The notes beneath the pieces were generated by a model. That model had not been told where the DNA came from, searched no databases, and saw only the letters and a program-made list of their open reading frames with translations. The position numbers and the translations under genes were made by a program. From the NCBI GenBank assembly GCA_902789325.1, contig CADANN010000004.1:62001-126000 (forward strand): a stretch of DNA of 64,000 nt. Reading direction: 5' to 3'. Each line of letters opens with the position of its first letter. Within the stretch, counting starts at the first letter, position 1. The stretch comes from an uncultured Spirochaetaceae bacterium (lineage in GTDB: Bacteria; Spirochaetota; Spirochaetia; Treponematales; Treponemataceae). Of this stretch, positions 1 to 7,565 are shown piece by piece.

Positions 1-79
1 CCGTGCGGCTCTGCCAGCATCGCCGCATGGTATGATAATGAAAATTCTTACACATCTCACAAAACCGCTAAGTTTTTTT

Positions 80-107
80 TTGAGTTCTCAAAATTCTGTG
101 GTAAAAT
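80..107 (+). promoter_or_regulatory. Probable sigma70-type promoter of the GGDEF-fold gene
   Basis: TTGAGT (80-85) and TAAAAT (102-107) are separated by 16 bp, and a TG lies one base before the -10 box (extended -10). The first 79 bases hold no gene I can support; their first 30 bases are GC-rich and may be the tail of a repeat outside the window. Confidence 0.5.
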
Positions 108-157
108 AGTAGAATCATAAAAATAATTTTCGATTTCTTTTTTTTGTGGAGCAGTTT

Positions 158-1297
158 ATGGATTATATCTGGATTATTGAGCTGGATTCCTTTTGTACTT
201 TGATTCTGGGAATTCTTTTATATAACTTTTTTAAAAATTACGACAGACAGACAAAGCAGCATTATTATATGCTGGCACTTGTTACTGGAACTATCACCTG
301 TATATGCGATGTAAACTGGGGGCTTATTGAAGGTGGTTTTATTCCTGAGCCTCGTGCGGCGAATTTTCTGACAAATGCTATTTATGAAATTTCTTCAACG
401 ATGATGGGCTATTACTGGCTATGTTATGTAGAAAATGCTCTGGATTCTAAATTCATCAAAACAAAATATCTTAAACATATTGCAAAGCTTCCTGTAATCA
501 TAATTATTGGAGGGGTAATTGCTTCTGTTTATACAGGTGCTCTTTTTTATATCGATACCAACAATGTTTATCATCGTGGTGACTATGTTTTGATTCATGT
601 TGCGATGAGTTACTTGTATCTGATTATTACTTCGGTTCATGCCTTTATTAAATCGTTTACGTGTAATAATTATCTTAAAGCCAAGGAATACAGAATTCTT
701 TCTGTGTTTTTGATTTTCCTGCTGATTCTTGGAATTATTCAGATTATCTTCCCGGCAGTTCCAAGTGTTGGAGTAGGGGTAACTCTAGCATTCTTATTTG
801 TTTATGTTGATTTACAGAATCTTTTGATTACAGTGGATGCTCTGACTGGTCTGAATAATAAAAAGCAGCTTATGAGATATTTAAGTACAAAAATAAAGGC
901 TGGTTCAGATAATGAAAAGCTTTATGCTTTTATGCTTAATGTTAATAAATTCAAAAAGATTAATAATTTTTACGGGCACTATGAAGGTGATATGGCTTTG
1001 ATTCGTTGTGCAAATGCTCTTAAAGCTGCAAATAACAATACATCTAATTTCATTGGACGTTATGGTAGTGATAAATTTATTATAATAGCTGAACTTGATG
1101 ATGAAGAAGAAACTTTCCGTCTTTGTGAAAATGTAAGACAGGCTTTGATTAAAGAATGCGAAAAAGATGGAATTATTTATGATTTATCATTCAGTTTTGG
1201 ATTTGTTCAATATAAGCCTGAAATGAAAACAATTCAGTCATTTATTTCTGCTGCTGATAAAAAATTAGACGAAGCTAAAAAAGGAACGGGAAAATAA
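158..1297 (+). CDS. Membrane protein with degenerate GGDEF domain
   Basis: The start is placed at ATG 158, because GGAG at 148-151 sits six bases before it; an upstream in-frame GTG at 146 overlaps that ribosome site. The protein has about 379 residues. The first 220 residues contain six or seven hydrophobic segments, followed by a diguanylate-cyclase fold (LTGLNN, then LNVNKFKKINNFYGH). The signature that should read GGDEF is GSDKF in RYGSDKFIII, so the metal/GTP site is altered and cyclase activity is doubtful; it may be a c-di-GMP or GTP sensor or a partner for another cyclase. Its N-terminal half matches that of the minus-strand cyclase at 14672-15823: both have a YID-(S/T)-N-x-x-(F/Y)-HRG loop between membrane segments. 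The two are probably paralogues, one with an intact and one with a degraded active site. Confidence 0.8.
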   Translation: MDYIWIIELDSFCTLILGILLYNFFKNYDRQTKQHYYMLALVTGTITCICDVNWGLIEGGFIPEPRAANFLTNAIYEISSTMMGYYWLCYVENALDSKFIKTKYLKHIAKLPVIIIIGGVIASVYTGALFYIDTNNVYHRGDYVLIHVAMSYLYLIITSVHAFIKSFTCNNYLKAKEYRILSVFLIFLLILGIIQIIFPAVPSVGVGVTLAFLFVYVDLQNLLITVDALTGLNNKKQLMRYLSTKIKAGSDNEKLYAFMLNVNKFKKINNFYGHYEGDMALIRCANALKAANNNTSNFIGRYGSDKFIIIAELDDEEETFRLCENVRQALIKECEKDGIIYDLSFSFGFVQYKPEMKTIQSFISAADKKLDEAKKGTGK

Positions 1298-1300
1298 ATA

Positions 1301-1351
1301 AAGGGTGGCTTCTTGGGATTTTGATGGGGAAAAATAGTCGAAACCACCCTT
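1301..1351 (-). terminator. Hairpin between convergent genes, probable trxA terminator
   Basis: AAGGGTGG (1301-1308) pairs with CCACCCTT (1344-1351). Read on the minus strand, the stem is followed by a T-rich run (TTTATTTATTTT). The long loop makes it a moderate call. Confidence 0.45.
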
Positions 1352-1358
1352 GGAAATA

Positions 1359-1667
1359 CTAATCTAAAAGGCTAAGCAATGCTTCTTTAGGCTGTACACC
1401 TACTGATGATTTATGAAGCTGGCCGCCAATGAAAGTTGCAACGAACGGAATGCTCATTACACCAAACTGCTGTGCGAGCTCTGGTTCATCATCTACATTT
1501 ACTTTTCCAACCTTGATTTCAGGATGCTCTTCTGCAAGTTCTGAAACAACAGGTCCGAGCATACGGCATGGACCGCACCAAGGTGCCCAAAAATCTACCA
1601 ATACAGGTTTATCCGATTCCAATACTTCACTCTTGAAGTTCGCATTTGTTATTGTAAGTTCTGCCAT
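1359..1667 (-). CDS. trxA: Thioredoxin
   Basis: A 102-residue thioredoxin, the usual length. It carries the redox motif WAPWCGPC near residues 28-35, the buried Asp of VDFWAPW, and the cis-proline in MSIPFVATF. It reduces disulfides in cytoplasmic proteins such as ribonucleotide reductase and peroxiredoxins, and is itself reduced by thioredoxin reductase, which is not encoded here. The ATG has a strong AGGAGG site about nine bases upstream. The gene stands alone and is convergent with the GGDEF-fold gene. Its promoter is flanked by two copies of a 12-bp near-palindrome, so a dedicated repressor is likely. There is no plausible alternative identity. Confidence 0.97.
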   Translation of the reverse strand: MAELTITNANFKSEVLESDKPVLVDFWAPWCGPCRMLGPVVSELAEEHPEIKVGKVNVDDEPELAQQFGVMSIPFVATFIGGQLHKSSVGVQPKEALLSLLD

Positions 1668-1705
1668 AATTATTTATCCTCCTGATAATTTCTTAGTGGT
1701 TTTGT

Positions 1706-1765
1706 ATTGTGTACAATTAAAATATACACAATCATAACTTATTTGTCAAGTACATTGTATACAAT
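1706..1765 (-). promoter_or_regulatory. trxA promoter flanked by paired palindromic operators
   Basis: On the minus strand, TTGACA (1744-1749) and TATATT (1721-1726) are 17 bp apart, a near-consensus promoter. The perfect palindrome ATTGTATACAAT lies at 1754-1765 just upstream of the -35 box. A one-pair variant, ATTGTGTACAAT, lies at 1706-1717 just downstream of the -10 box, over the predicted transcription start. ATTGTGTA (1706-1713) also pairs with TACACAAT (1725-1732) across the -10 box. The symmetry resembles sites of GntR-type repressors, but the regulator is unknown. Confidence 0.7.
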
Positions 1766-1879
1766 TTAATAAATATCAATATAGTTTTTTGTAACGTTGA
1801 AAGTTTATGAATGTTTAATATGCGTGAGTGGAAGAGAGGTGTGACCTGCCTTTTTTCTGAAAATTTTTCAAGAACTATA

Positions 1880-1920
1880 TTGACATTTATTTAATTACCT
1901 AGTAAACCTATAGGTATAAT
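1880..1920 (+). promoter_or_regulatory. metQ-type gene promoter region with AATTACCTA motif
   Basis: TTGACA at 1880-1885 and TATAAT at 1915-1920 are visible but 29 bp apart, so the exact pairing is unclear. Between them lie AATTACCTAGTAA (1893-1905) and the perfect palindrome ACCTATAGGT (1906-1915). The first motif recurs, reversed and with one mismatch, at 41564-41576 before the amino-acid ABC operon. Confidence 0.5.
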
Positions 1921-1943
1921 AAACAACACAAGGAGAACTGAAT

Positions 1944-2726
1944 ATGAAAAAAATTATTGCAATCACAGCAGCTGCTGTACTCGCTGCATCTCTCTTCGCA
2001 GAGACTATTAAAGTAGGTGCTACACCAGTACCACATGCCGATATCCTTAACCTCGTAAAGGATGACCTCAAGGCAGAAGGAATTGACCTTAAGGTAATTG
2101 AGTTCACAGATTACGTTACACCAAACGAAGCTGTTGAATCTGGAGAAATCGATGCTAACTATTTCCAGCACATTCCTTATCTTGAGTCATTCAACTCAGA
2201 ACGCGGATATCACCTTGTAAACGCTGGTGGAATCCATGTTGAACCATTTGCACTTTACTCAAAGTCAAAGAAAATTAAGACTCTTGCAGACATCAAAAAG
2301 AAGGCTCGCATTGGTATTCCTAATGATCCTTCAAACGAAGGTCGTGCACTTCTTTTGCTCCAGGAAGCTGGTCTTATTAAGATTGATCCAAAAGCTGGAA
2401 TTACAGCAACTACTACAGACATCATTGACAATCCTTTGAAGCTTAAGTTTGTTGAAGTTGAAGCTGCTTCTCTTCCACGCGTTCTTGCTGATGTTGATGC
2501 TGCCGTAATCAATGGTAACTATGCAATTCCTGCTGGCCTTTCTGCAAAGAAAGACGGTCTCTTTGTTGAAGGTTCATCTTCACCATATGTAAACATTCTT
2601 GCTGTTAAAGCTGGTAACGAAAACAAGCCTGCAATCAAGGCTCTCGTAAAAGCTTTGCAGAGCGAAAAAGTTCGCAAGTATGTTGATGAAACATATCCAA
2701 ACGGCGAAGTTGTTGTAGTATTCTAA
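1944..2726 (+). CDS. metQ: MetQ/NlpA-family ABC substrate-binding protein
   Basis: A 260-residue periplasmic binding protein of the NlpA/MetQ family, whose members usually bind methionine or small peptides. The mature N-terminus begins TIKVGATPVPHADIL, and NYFQHIPYLESFN and GIPNDPSNEGRALLLLQ are typical family stretches. A signal peptide ends in SLFA-E and lacks the lipobox cysteine most MetQ proteins carry, so this form appears soluble in the periplasm rather than lipid-anchored. AAGGAG lies before the ATG. The ATPase (MetN) and permease (MetI) genes are absent, so it is an orphan component that must use a transporter encoded elsewhere. A strong terminator follows. The substrate is inferred from family only. 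Confidence 0.85.
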   Translation: MKKIIAITAAAVLAASLFAETIKVGATPVPHADILNLVKDDLKAEGIDLKVIEFTDYVTPNEAVESGEIDANYFQHIPYLESFNSERGYHLVNAGGIHVEPFALYSKSKKIKTLADIKKKARIGIPNDPSNEGRALLLLQEAGLIKIDPKAGITATTTDIIDNPLKLKFVEVEAASLPRVLADVDAAVINGNYAIPAGLSAKKDGLFVEGSSSPYVNILAVKAGNENKPAIKALVKALQSEKVRKYVDETYPNGEVVVVF

Positions 2727-2741
2727 TCATACAACTTGAGT

Positions 2742-2769
2742 GTCATGCTCGGGCTTGACCCGGGCATCT
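2742..2769 (+). repeat. Palindromic intergenic repeat (GTCATGCT...GGCATCT type)
   Basis: A 28-bp imperfect palindrome: ATGCTCGGG pairs with CCCGGGCAT with one mismatch. It belongs to the same pattern as the elements at 3864, 16733 and 41409 and, like two of those, sits directly before an intrinsic terminator. Confidence 0.7.
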
Positions 2770-2771
2770 AT

Positions 2772-2811
2772 AAGCCCTGTGTACGCGCTTGTCACAGGGC
2801 TTTCTTTTTTT
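2772..2811 (+). terminator. Intrinsic terminator after the metQ-type gene
   Basis: AAGCCCTGTG (2772-2781) pairs perfectly with CACAGGGCTT (2793-2802) over an 11-nt loop, followed by a T-rich run. Confidence 0.9.
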
Positions 2812-2817
2812 TATCAT
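2789..2817 (+). promoter_or_regulatory. Promoter inside the terminator, probable leaderless start
   Basis: TTGTCA (2789-2794) and TATCAT (2812-2817) have a 17-bp spacer. The -10 box ends six bases before ATG 2824, so the transcript would begin at or next to the start codon. The -35 box lies within the loop and stem of the preceding terminator. Confidence 0.45.
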
Positions 2818-2823
2818 ACTAGT

Positions 2824-3432
2824 ATGTCCTTGCTAGCTGATTCAAAAAAATACTGGCCGCTTTTGCTTTCAAACGGAGTTTACTATCTTTTTACAGGTCT
2901 TTCTGCCGCAGTAATTAATAAAGAAATTTATGCAATTTTGTCTCCCCGTCTTATTTCGCTTCAGAGCATAATAGGCTGGGGCGGGGGAGTTCTTCTTGGT
3001 TTTATGTGGTCGCACTGGAATAAAAAACTGCTTCCGCTTATGCTCCCGTTTTTTGCGCTTCAGGCTGCAGCCAGTGTGCTGTATTTTATCTACTCCGAAG
3101 CAACACTCAACATGTTCATTTTCTGGATAATCAGTATGGGTATGTATATTTTCTTTGGCGGAATCAGCGACAAAATTTTTGAAGGAGCAAAAGCCTGGTT
3201 TTTCAAAAAAAGCGAAGCACGTGCTTCTTACGATAACCTCATAGATATGACCGGCAGCATCGCGGGCTTCGCAGGTTACTTTCTCGCCATGATTTATGTG
3301 CCGTCTCTCCGTATGGCAATTTTCTTTAATTTTATTGCAACGTTTTTCTGGTGTCTGGGAATCATCTGGTATACTTTGCGGCATAAAGATGATCTGAAAG
3401 ATTCTGAAAACAACTCTATAATGGAGATGTAA
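2824..3432 (+). CDS. Small polytopic membrane protein, unknown function
   Basis: I do not recognise the family. From ATG 2824 the protein has about 202 residues and five or six hydrophobic segments (for example LLLSNGVYYLFTGLSAAV, MLPFFALQAAASVLYFIY, MFIFWIISMGMYIFFGG, IAGFAGYFLAMIY) and a short charged C-terminus. The layout resembles half of a major-facilitator transporter. An open frame extends up to 2740, but that part would read through a palindromic repeat and a terminator and is very unlikely to be protein. No Shine-Dalgarno sequence precedes 2824. It ends one base before the WYL regulator, so the two are surely co-transcribed, and the regulator may act on or sense something handled by this protein. 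Confidence 0.7.
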   Translation: MSLLADSKKYWPLLLSNGVYYLFTGLSAAVINKEIYAILSPRLISLQSIIGWGGGVLLGFMWSHWNKKLLPLMLPFFALQAAASVLYFIYSEATLNMFIFWIISMGMYIFFGGISDKIFEGAKAWFFKKSEARASYDNLIDMTGSIAGFAGYFLAMIYVPSLRMAIFFNFIATFFWCLGIIWYTLRHKDDLKDSENNSIMEM

Positions 3433-3433
3433 A

Positions 3434-4495
3434 ATGCCTGGTCATAAAACAACGCATACACAGCTGGAACGCTTTCGCCTTATCGACAGTATGCTTGCTG
3501 ACGGTGAGGTACTTGCATTTGAAAAGATTCTGGATTCCCTGAGACTTGAATTACGTGATGATTTGCTTTCGGATAGTTCACTTCGCCGCGACTTTCGCTA
3601 TATGAAAAATGAACTTGGTGCACCGCTTGCTTATGATAAAAAACTGCATGGCTGGTATTACACCAAGCCCTTCAAGCTGCCGGCAGAGGCTTTTAGTGAT
3701 GATGAGATTCTTTATCTGAAGCTCATACGAGGCCTGGTGAATCAGAATTCAAATGATGATTTCCTATACAAAGCCTTTGATAAGCTGCTGAACAAAATTT
3801 CTCCTTCAAGTCATACAGAATCATCTCGTCATGCTGAACAGTCCCATCATGCCGAACAGTCCTGTCATGCTGAACTTGTTTCAGCATCTCTTACAGACCG
3901 CTTTTACATTGCCCCTCGTCCAAAACAGCTGATTGATGAAGGCGTGGTAGAAAAAATCCTCGAAGCAATCAAAAATAATTATCTGCTTGATTTTAATTAT
4001 TTCAGCAAATGGGAACCAGAAGAGCGTCATAGAAAAATAATGCCATTCCAACTTGTGTTTGATGGTGGAAGTATGTTTTTATATGGGGCTACAAGCAGAG
4101 ATAAGATTCCAAATCCAAGACTTTTTAATCTTTCAAAGATGCATGATGTTCAGGTGATTACTTTCCGCACTTTCGAACTGCCCTCTAATTTCCGTTTTCG
4201 AGAAGCTTTTGAAAAAGGCAGGTTCGGAGCCTTTCAGTATGATGAAGCCTATGATTATAAGATAGAAGTTACTGGGGAAGCACGCAATATCGTTCGTGAA
4301 TACATTTGGGCTGATAATCAAATTATAGAAGAAAATCAAAAGGAAGGTACCACTACAATTTCGTTTACAAGCTCTCAGTGGATCCCAGTATTCAGATGGC
4401 TGCTTTCTTTTGGAGAAAACGCTCGTCCTCTTGAGCCAGACTGGCTGGTGGAACAGTGGAAGCAAACCGTGGAAAAAATGGTAAAAAAAATATAA
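3434..4495 (+). CDS. WYL-domain transcriptional regulator carrying an in-frame repeat
   Basis: A 353-residue regulator. Residues 1-75 form a winged-helix domain (QLERFRLIDSMLADG, then SLRRDFRYMKNELGAPL). A WYL domain follows the linker (ILEAIKNNYLLDFNYFSKW, RKIMPFQLVFDGGSMFLYGA), and a WCX-like C-terminus spans about residues 265-350. WYL proteins are usually ligand-sensing repressors or activators controlling a neighbouring gene. The linker at about residues 130-153 is built of HAEQS(H/C) units and ends HAELVSAS. It is encoded by a palindromic repeat (3828-3889) whose last 26 bases are identical to an intergenic copy at 41409-41434. The insertion keeps the frame open. The target is probably the operon itself or the membrane protein just upstream. 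Confidence 0.85.
   Translation: MPGHKTTHTQLERFRLIDSMLADGEVLAFEKILDSLRLELRDDLLSDSSLRRDFRYMKNELGAPLAYDKKLHGWYYTKPFKLPAEAFSDDEILYLKLIRGLVNQNSNDDFLYKAFDKLLNKISPSSHTESSRHAEQSHHAEQSCHAELVSASLTDRFYIAPRPKQLIDEGVVEKILEAIKNNYLLDFNYFSKWEPEERHRKIMPFQLVFDGGSMFLYGATSRDKIPNPRLFNLSKMHDVQVITFRTFELPSNFRFREAFEKGRFGAFQYDEAYDYKIEVTGEARNIVREYIWADNQIIEENQKEGTTTISFTSSQWIPVFRWLLSFGENARPLEPDWLVEQWKQTVEKMVKKI
3828..3889 (+). repeat. Tandem 18-bp units plus palindromic repeat inside the WYL gene
   Basis: Two 18-bp units (3828-3845, 3846-3863) start GTCATGCTGAAC or close to it. They run into a 26-bp palindromic element at 3864-3889 in which TGCTGAA pairs with TTCAGCA. The last element is base-for-base the same as 41409-41434. 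It is translated as HAELVSAS. Confidence 0.85.
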
Positions 4496-4587
4496 AAATC
4501 AAAAAATATTTTTAGTTGGTCATTAAATGACTATTACTCCTCGTTATAGTGATAGCAATAAATCATAATAAAAAGGAGTAAGATATT

Positions 4588-5163
4588 ATGAAAAAAATTA
4601 TTTCTGTTTTAGCTTTATGTGCGCTATTCTGTAGTGGTCTTTTTGCTTTAGAAAGTCCAAATCGTCCTATTCGTATTGAAGCAGAATATGTTCCTTTAGT
4701 TGGAATTGATGTAAAAGGTGTTTATACATTCCGCATCAATGATGTTCTTCGCTGGGATATTGGTCTTGATGTAAACACAATTAATCCAGGTCTCCTAACG
4801 TCACTTGCTGCAAGTGGGACTATTGAGTTTGGAACTTCTACTGAAGTTGGTCGTTCTGTAAATATTCTGGCTGTAGGTTCTTTCTGTTTCTGGGATTTTT
4901 ATACTTCTTATGGTGTAGGTGTAGGAATTAATACAGCAGGTGGAGCTGCTTTCCTTCCATTTGATCTTAGAATTGGTTGGGAACCAGGTTTTAGAAAAGA
5001 TAGAATGTGGGGATTTAAGCTGGAAACAGGTCTGTTTGGAAATACTTACGGAGCTAAAGTTTATGAATATGATGGCAATTCCAAAGGTGCATTGCTGAGA
5101 ACTGATAAAGCAAAATATATTGTTTCACCAAAGATTGCTGCAGGAGCTGTATTCAGACTGTAG
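4588..5163 (+). CDS. Putative outer-membrane beta-barrel protein
   Basis: A 191-residue protein with a clear signal peptide (MKKIISVLALCALFCSGLFA-LES). The mature part alternates short amphipathic strands rich in Gly and aromatics (VKGVYTFRINDVLRWDIGLDV, YGVGVGINTAGGAAFLPFDLRIGWEPGF) and ends in a strand with a hydrophobic terminus (AAGAVFRL). This suggests a small barrel in the outer membrane, similar in plan to the protein at 38283-38876. No family was recognised. AAGGAG precedes the ATG. GTCATTAAATGAC (4519-4531), a perfect dyad, lies in the upstream region and may be an operator. It is convergent with the radical-SAM gene, three bases apart. Confidence 0.7.
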   Translation: MKKIISVLALCALFCSGLFALESPNRPIRIEAEYVPLVGIDVKGVYTFRINDVLRWDIGLDVNTINPGLLTSLAASGTIEFGTSTEVGRSVNILAVGSFCFWDFYTSYGVGVGINTAGGAAFLPFDLRIGWEPGFRKDRMWGFKLETGLFGNTYGAKVYEYDGNSKGALLRTDKAKYIVSPKIAAGAVFRL

Positions 5164-5166
5164 TTG

Positions 5167-6117
5167 TTAAATTCCTGTTTTTGATTTACACACAAAATCG
5201 CAGAGAGTACAGATGTCGCCTGTGGTTCCGGGGAGTTTTTTTCCCTGGGATCGCAGGCATTTTTTTAGTTCATGGCGGCGGTAATGGGAAAGGCCTTCCT
5301 CATAGCAGATTTTTATCATTGGATTGGTGGAGGCATTTTGCATGATTGTTTCAAAGCTGTCTGTGATGCGGCCTATGAAAAGTGCCGGATTTTCATTTGC
5401 AAAACCGCAGCATGGGGCTATGTTTCCGTCTGCGTGAACGTAGAGTATGTTGCCCGGGCCCTGACAGTAATCTTCCTTGAACCAGCGGCGGGCCTGCCAG
5501 GCGCGCGGGTCATCTGAAGTGTAGGTGCGGGGCAGGGTGTAGACGGGAATGTTTTCTGGAAAGCAGGGGGCGTTACGGGGGGCGGAGCCACCCGTTAGAG
5601 AGGGTAGCGGAAGACCGCTTGCGGGCTGGAGCGAGGGGGAGACTTCCCCCTCATCTTTTACTGTTTGAATATTTATAGAATCTTCGCCAAAAATCTCCTG
5701 AACTGTGCGGATAAAATTTTCCATGCGCTCGCTGCTCTGGCCGTGGTAAGAATCCCAGGAAAGGCCGATTTTACCGTCGTAACCGGCATCGTAGAGAGTC
5801 TGCAGTTTTTGAGTCAGGTCTGCTTCATCACGCCACCAGTCGCCGTTTGTCATAATCTGATCAAACATCAAGTCGTTAGCAACCGTAGCTTTTGTCACTT
5901 CCACAAGAAAATCCATATACAAAAAGGGCTCACCACCGGAAAAACCGATGCGGTCAATGACGCTTTCAGCTTTTACACAACTTTCAATCAAACTCACAGC
6001 GTCTTCTATTTTAAGCTGTTTAGGTTCGCGGTTAATAAAACAATGTTCGCAATGCAAATTGCACGCTGTAGTAGCGGAAAAAATGATTTCGGTTGGTTTG
6101 AAGCCTCTTTGTTTCAT
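5167..6117 (-). CDS. Radical SAM/SPASM-type protein with an in-frame repeat insertion
   Basis: The SAM-binding cluster motif CNLHCEHC is about 20 residues from the start, GGEP-type SAM contact appears as FSGGEPFLY, and a C-terminal cysteine set (CCGF, CLRSQGKKLPGTTGDICTLCDFVC) fits a SPASM-like auxiliary cluster. Such enzymes modify peptides or mature other enzymes; the substrate is unknown and no peptide gene lies nearby. The start is uncertain. ATG 6117 is favoured because TATAAT (6125-6130 on the minus strand) ends seven bases before it and there is no ribosome site; ATG 6126 and 6165 are alternatives. A proline/serine-rich stretch (SPSLQPASGLPLPSLTGGSAP) comes from a GC-rich repeat-like block at 5566-5653 that interrupts the domain without breaking the frame. 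Confidence 0.75.
   Translation of the reverse strand: MKQRGFKPTEIIFSATTACNLHCEHCFINREPKQLKIEDAVSLIESCVKAESVIDRIGFSGGEPFLYMDFLVEVTKATVANDLMFDQIMTNGDWWRDEADLTQKLQTLYDAGYDGKIGLSWDSYHGQSSERMENFIRTVQEIFGEDSINIQTVKDEGEVSPSLQPASGLPLPSLTGGSAPRNAPCFPENIPVYTLPRTYTSDDPRAWQARRWFKEDYCQGPGNILYVHADGNIAPCCGFANENPALFIGRITDSFETIMQNASTNPMIKICYEEGLSHYRRHELKKCLRSQGKKLPGTTGDICTLCDFVCKSKTGI
5566..5653. repeat. GC-rich structured repeat-like block inside the radical-SAM gene
   Basis: This block is far richer in G and C than its surroundings. It contains a perfect 8-bp hairpin, GAGGGGGA (5633-5640) with TCCCCCTC (5645-5652), and a smaller GCGG-AAGA-CCGC hairpin. The encoded low-complexity peptide has no counterpart in the radical-SAM fold. 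Confidence 0.6.
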
Positions 6118-6229
6118 AAAAATCATTATACAATTTTTTACATTGAATTTGTATCTAAAACTCATTATATTTTATTGTATATCGTAAATTTCCGTGCATT
6201 GTTTGTACGGAGTATATAGGAGATTCGCA

Positions 6230-7477
6230 ATGATCAAAACAGTAAAAGACGTTGATTTGAAAGGCAAACGCATTATCATGCGTGTTGATTTTAACGTACC
6301 AATGAAGGACGGAGTTGTTCAGGACGACACACGTATTATGGCTGCTCTTCCTACTATTAAATACATCCTCGAGCAGAGCCCACGCTCTCTCGTTCTTATG
6401 AGCCACCTTGGCGATCCTAAAAAGGACGTAAAAAAGGCTCAGGAAAAAGCTGAAAAGGCCGGCAAGACCTGGACAGACGCTGATGCAGAAAAGTTCATCA
6501 ACGGAAAGAACCGCATGAAGCCGGTTGTAGAATATTTCGCTTCAAAACTCGGAAAGCCTGTTACATTCCTCCCAGATGCACTCGGACAGAAGGCTGCTAT
6601 CGACGCTCTTCCAGAAGGAGCTGTTGCAATGCTCGAGAACGTTCGCTTCCACAAGGAAGAGACTTCTAAAGATGCTGCAGAGCGCGATGTAATGGCAAAA
6701 GAACTTGCTACATACGGAGACATCTTCGTAAACGATGCTTTCGGTACAGCTCACCGCGATCAGGCTTCTACAGCTTCTATCGCAAAGTTCATGCCAGTTG
6801 AATCTGTTGGCGGATTCCTTATGGAAAAAGAAGTTAAATATATTCAGCCAATGGTAACAAATCCAGAAAAACCAATGACTGCTATTATCGGTGGTGCTAA
6901 GGTTTCTTCAAAGATTGCTGTTCTCGAAAGCCTTATGAAGAACGCTTCTACACTTATCGTTGGTGGTGGTATGGCTTATACATTCCTCAAGGCACAGGGC
7001 CACTCAATCGGTAAGTCACTTGTTGAAGATGACTTCCTTGATACAGCAAAAGATCTTCTTTCTAAGGCTGAAAAAGCTGGCGTAAAGATTCTTCTTCCAG
7101 TTGACCATGTTGGTGGTGCTGAGTTTGCTGATAAGGATCCTGTTGCAGTTGATGCAGTTGATCTTCCAGATAACCTTATGGGTATGGATGTTGGTCCTAA
7201 GACTGTTGAACTTTACAAGAACGCTATTCTTGCTTCTAAATCTATCGTATGGAACGGACCAGTTGGAGTATTCGAGTTCGAAAACTTTGCAAAGGGAACT
7301 GAAGCTGTAGCTCGCCTCGTTGCTGAAGCAACATCTAAAGGTGCTATGACTGTAGTTGGTGGTGGTGACTCTGTTGCCGCTGTAAACAAGTTCAACCTTG
7401 CAGACAAGATGAGCCACGTTTCAACTGGTGGTGGAGCTTCTCCCCTGGAATTGCAATTTTGGCTACTAAATAGTTGA
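6230..7477 (+). CDS. pgk: Phosphoglycerate kinase with altered C-terminus
   Basis: Glycolytic enzyme that transfers phosphate from 1,3-bisphosphoglycerate to ADP. The start is ATG 6230 after GGAG; it opens [28 protein letters not shown]. Substrate-binding RVDFNVP and [24 protein letters not shown], and the nucleotide-binding GGAKVSSKI and [11 protein letters not shown] are all present. After the conserved STGGGAS the reading frame ends in [11 protein letters not shown]. In the +2 frame the same DNA encodes PGIAILATK and then TAG (7444-7473), which is the expected Pgk ending, and about nine usual residues (of the LEFLEGKxL type) are missing. This points to a deletion of roughly 25 bases at 7442, either real or an assembly error. 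A terminator follows at 7501. Confidence 0.95.
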   Translation: MIKTVKDVDLKGKRIIMRVDFNVPMKDGVVQDDTRIMAALPTIKYILEQSPRSLVLMSHLGDPKKDVKKAQEKAEKAGKTWTDADAEKFINGKNRMKPVVEYFASKLGKPVTFLPDALGQKAAIDALPEGAVAMLENVRFHKEETSKDAAERDVMAKELATYGDIFVNDAFGTAHRDQASTASIAKFMPVESVGGFLMEKEVKYIQPMVTNPEKPMTAIIGGAKVSSKIAVLESLMKNASTLIVGGGMAYTFLKAQGHSIGKSLVEDDFLDTAKDLLSKAEKAGVKILLPVDHVGGAEFADKDPVAVDAVDLPDNLMGMDVGPKTVELYKNAILASKSIVWNGPVGVFEFENFAKGTEAVARLVAEATSKGAMTVVGGGDSVAAVNKFNLADKMSHVSTGGGASPLELQFWLLNS

Positions 7478-7500
7478 TAGTCTTATTTTAAGGTAGAAAG

Positions 7501-7536
7501 AAGGGCACTCAAGAATACTTGGTGCCCTTTTTTTAA
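7501..7536 (+). terminator. Intrinsic terminator after pgk
   Basis: AAGGGCAC and CAAG pair with CTTG and GTGCCCTT around an AATA loop with one bulged T, followed by a run of T. Confidence 0.9.
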
Positions 7537-7565
7537 TAAAAAAGTAGAGTGAGAGTAAGAGAAAA

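Noticed and set aside
2740..2823. N-terminal extension of the small membrane protein
   Set aside because: The frame would read through a palindromic repeat and an intrinsic terminator; the downstream ATG 2824 fits the promoter.
7436..7477. Programmed frameshift at the end of pgk
   Set aside because: No slippery heptamer or stimulatory hairpin is seen at the junction, and nine residues are missing, which a frameshift alone would not explain.
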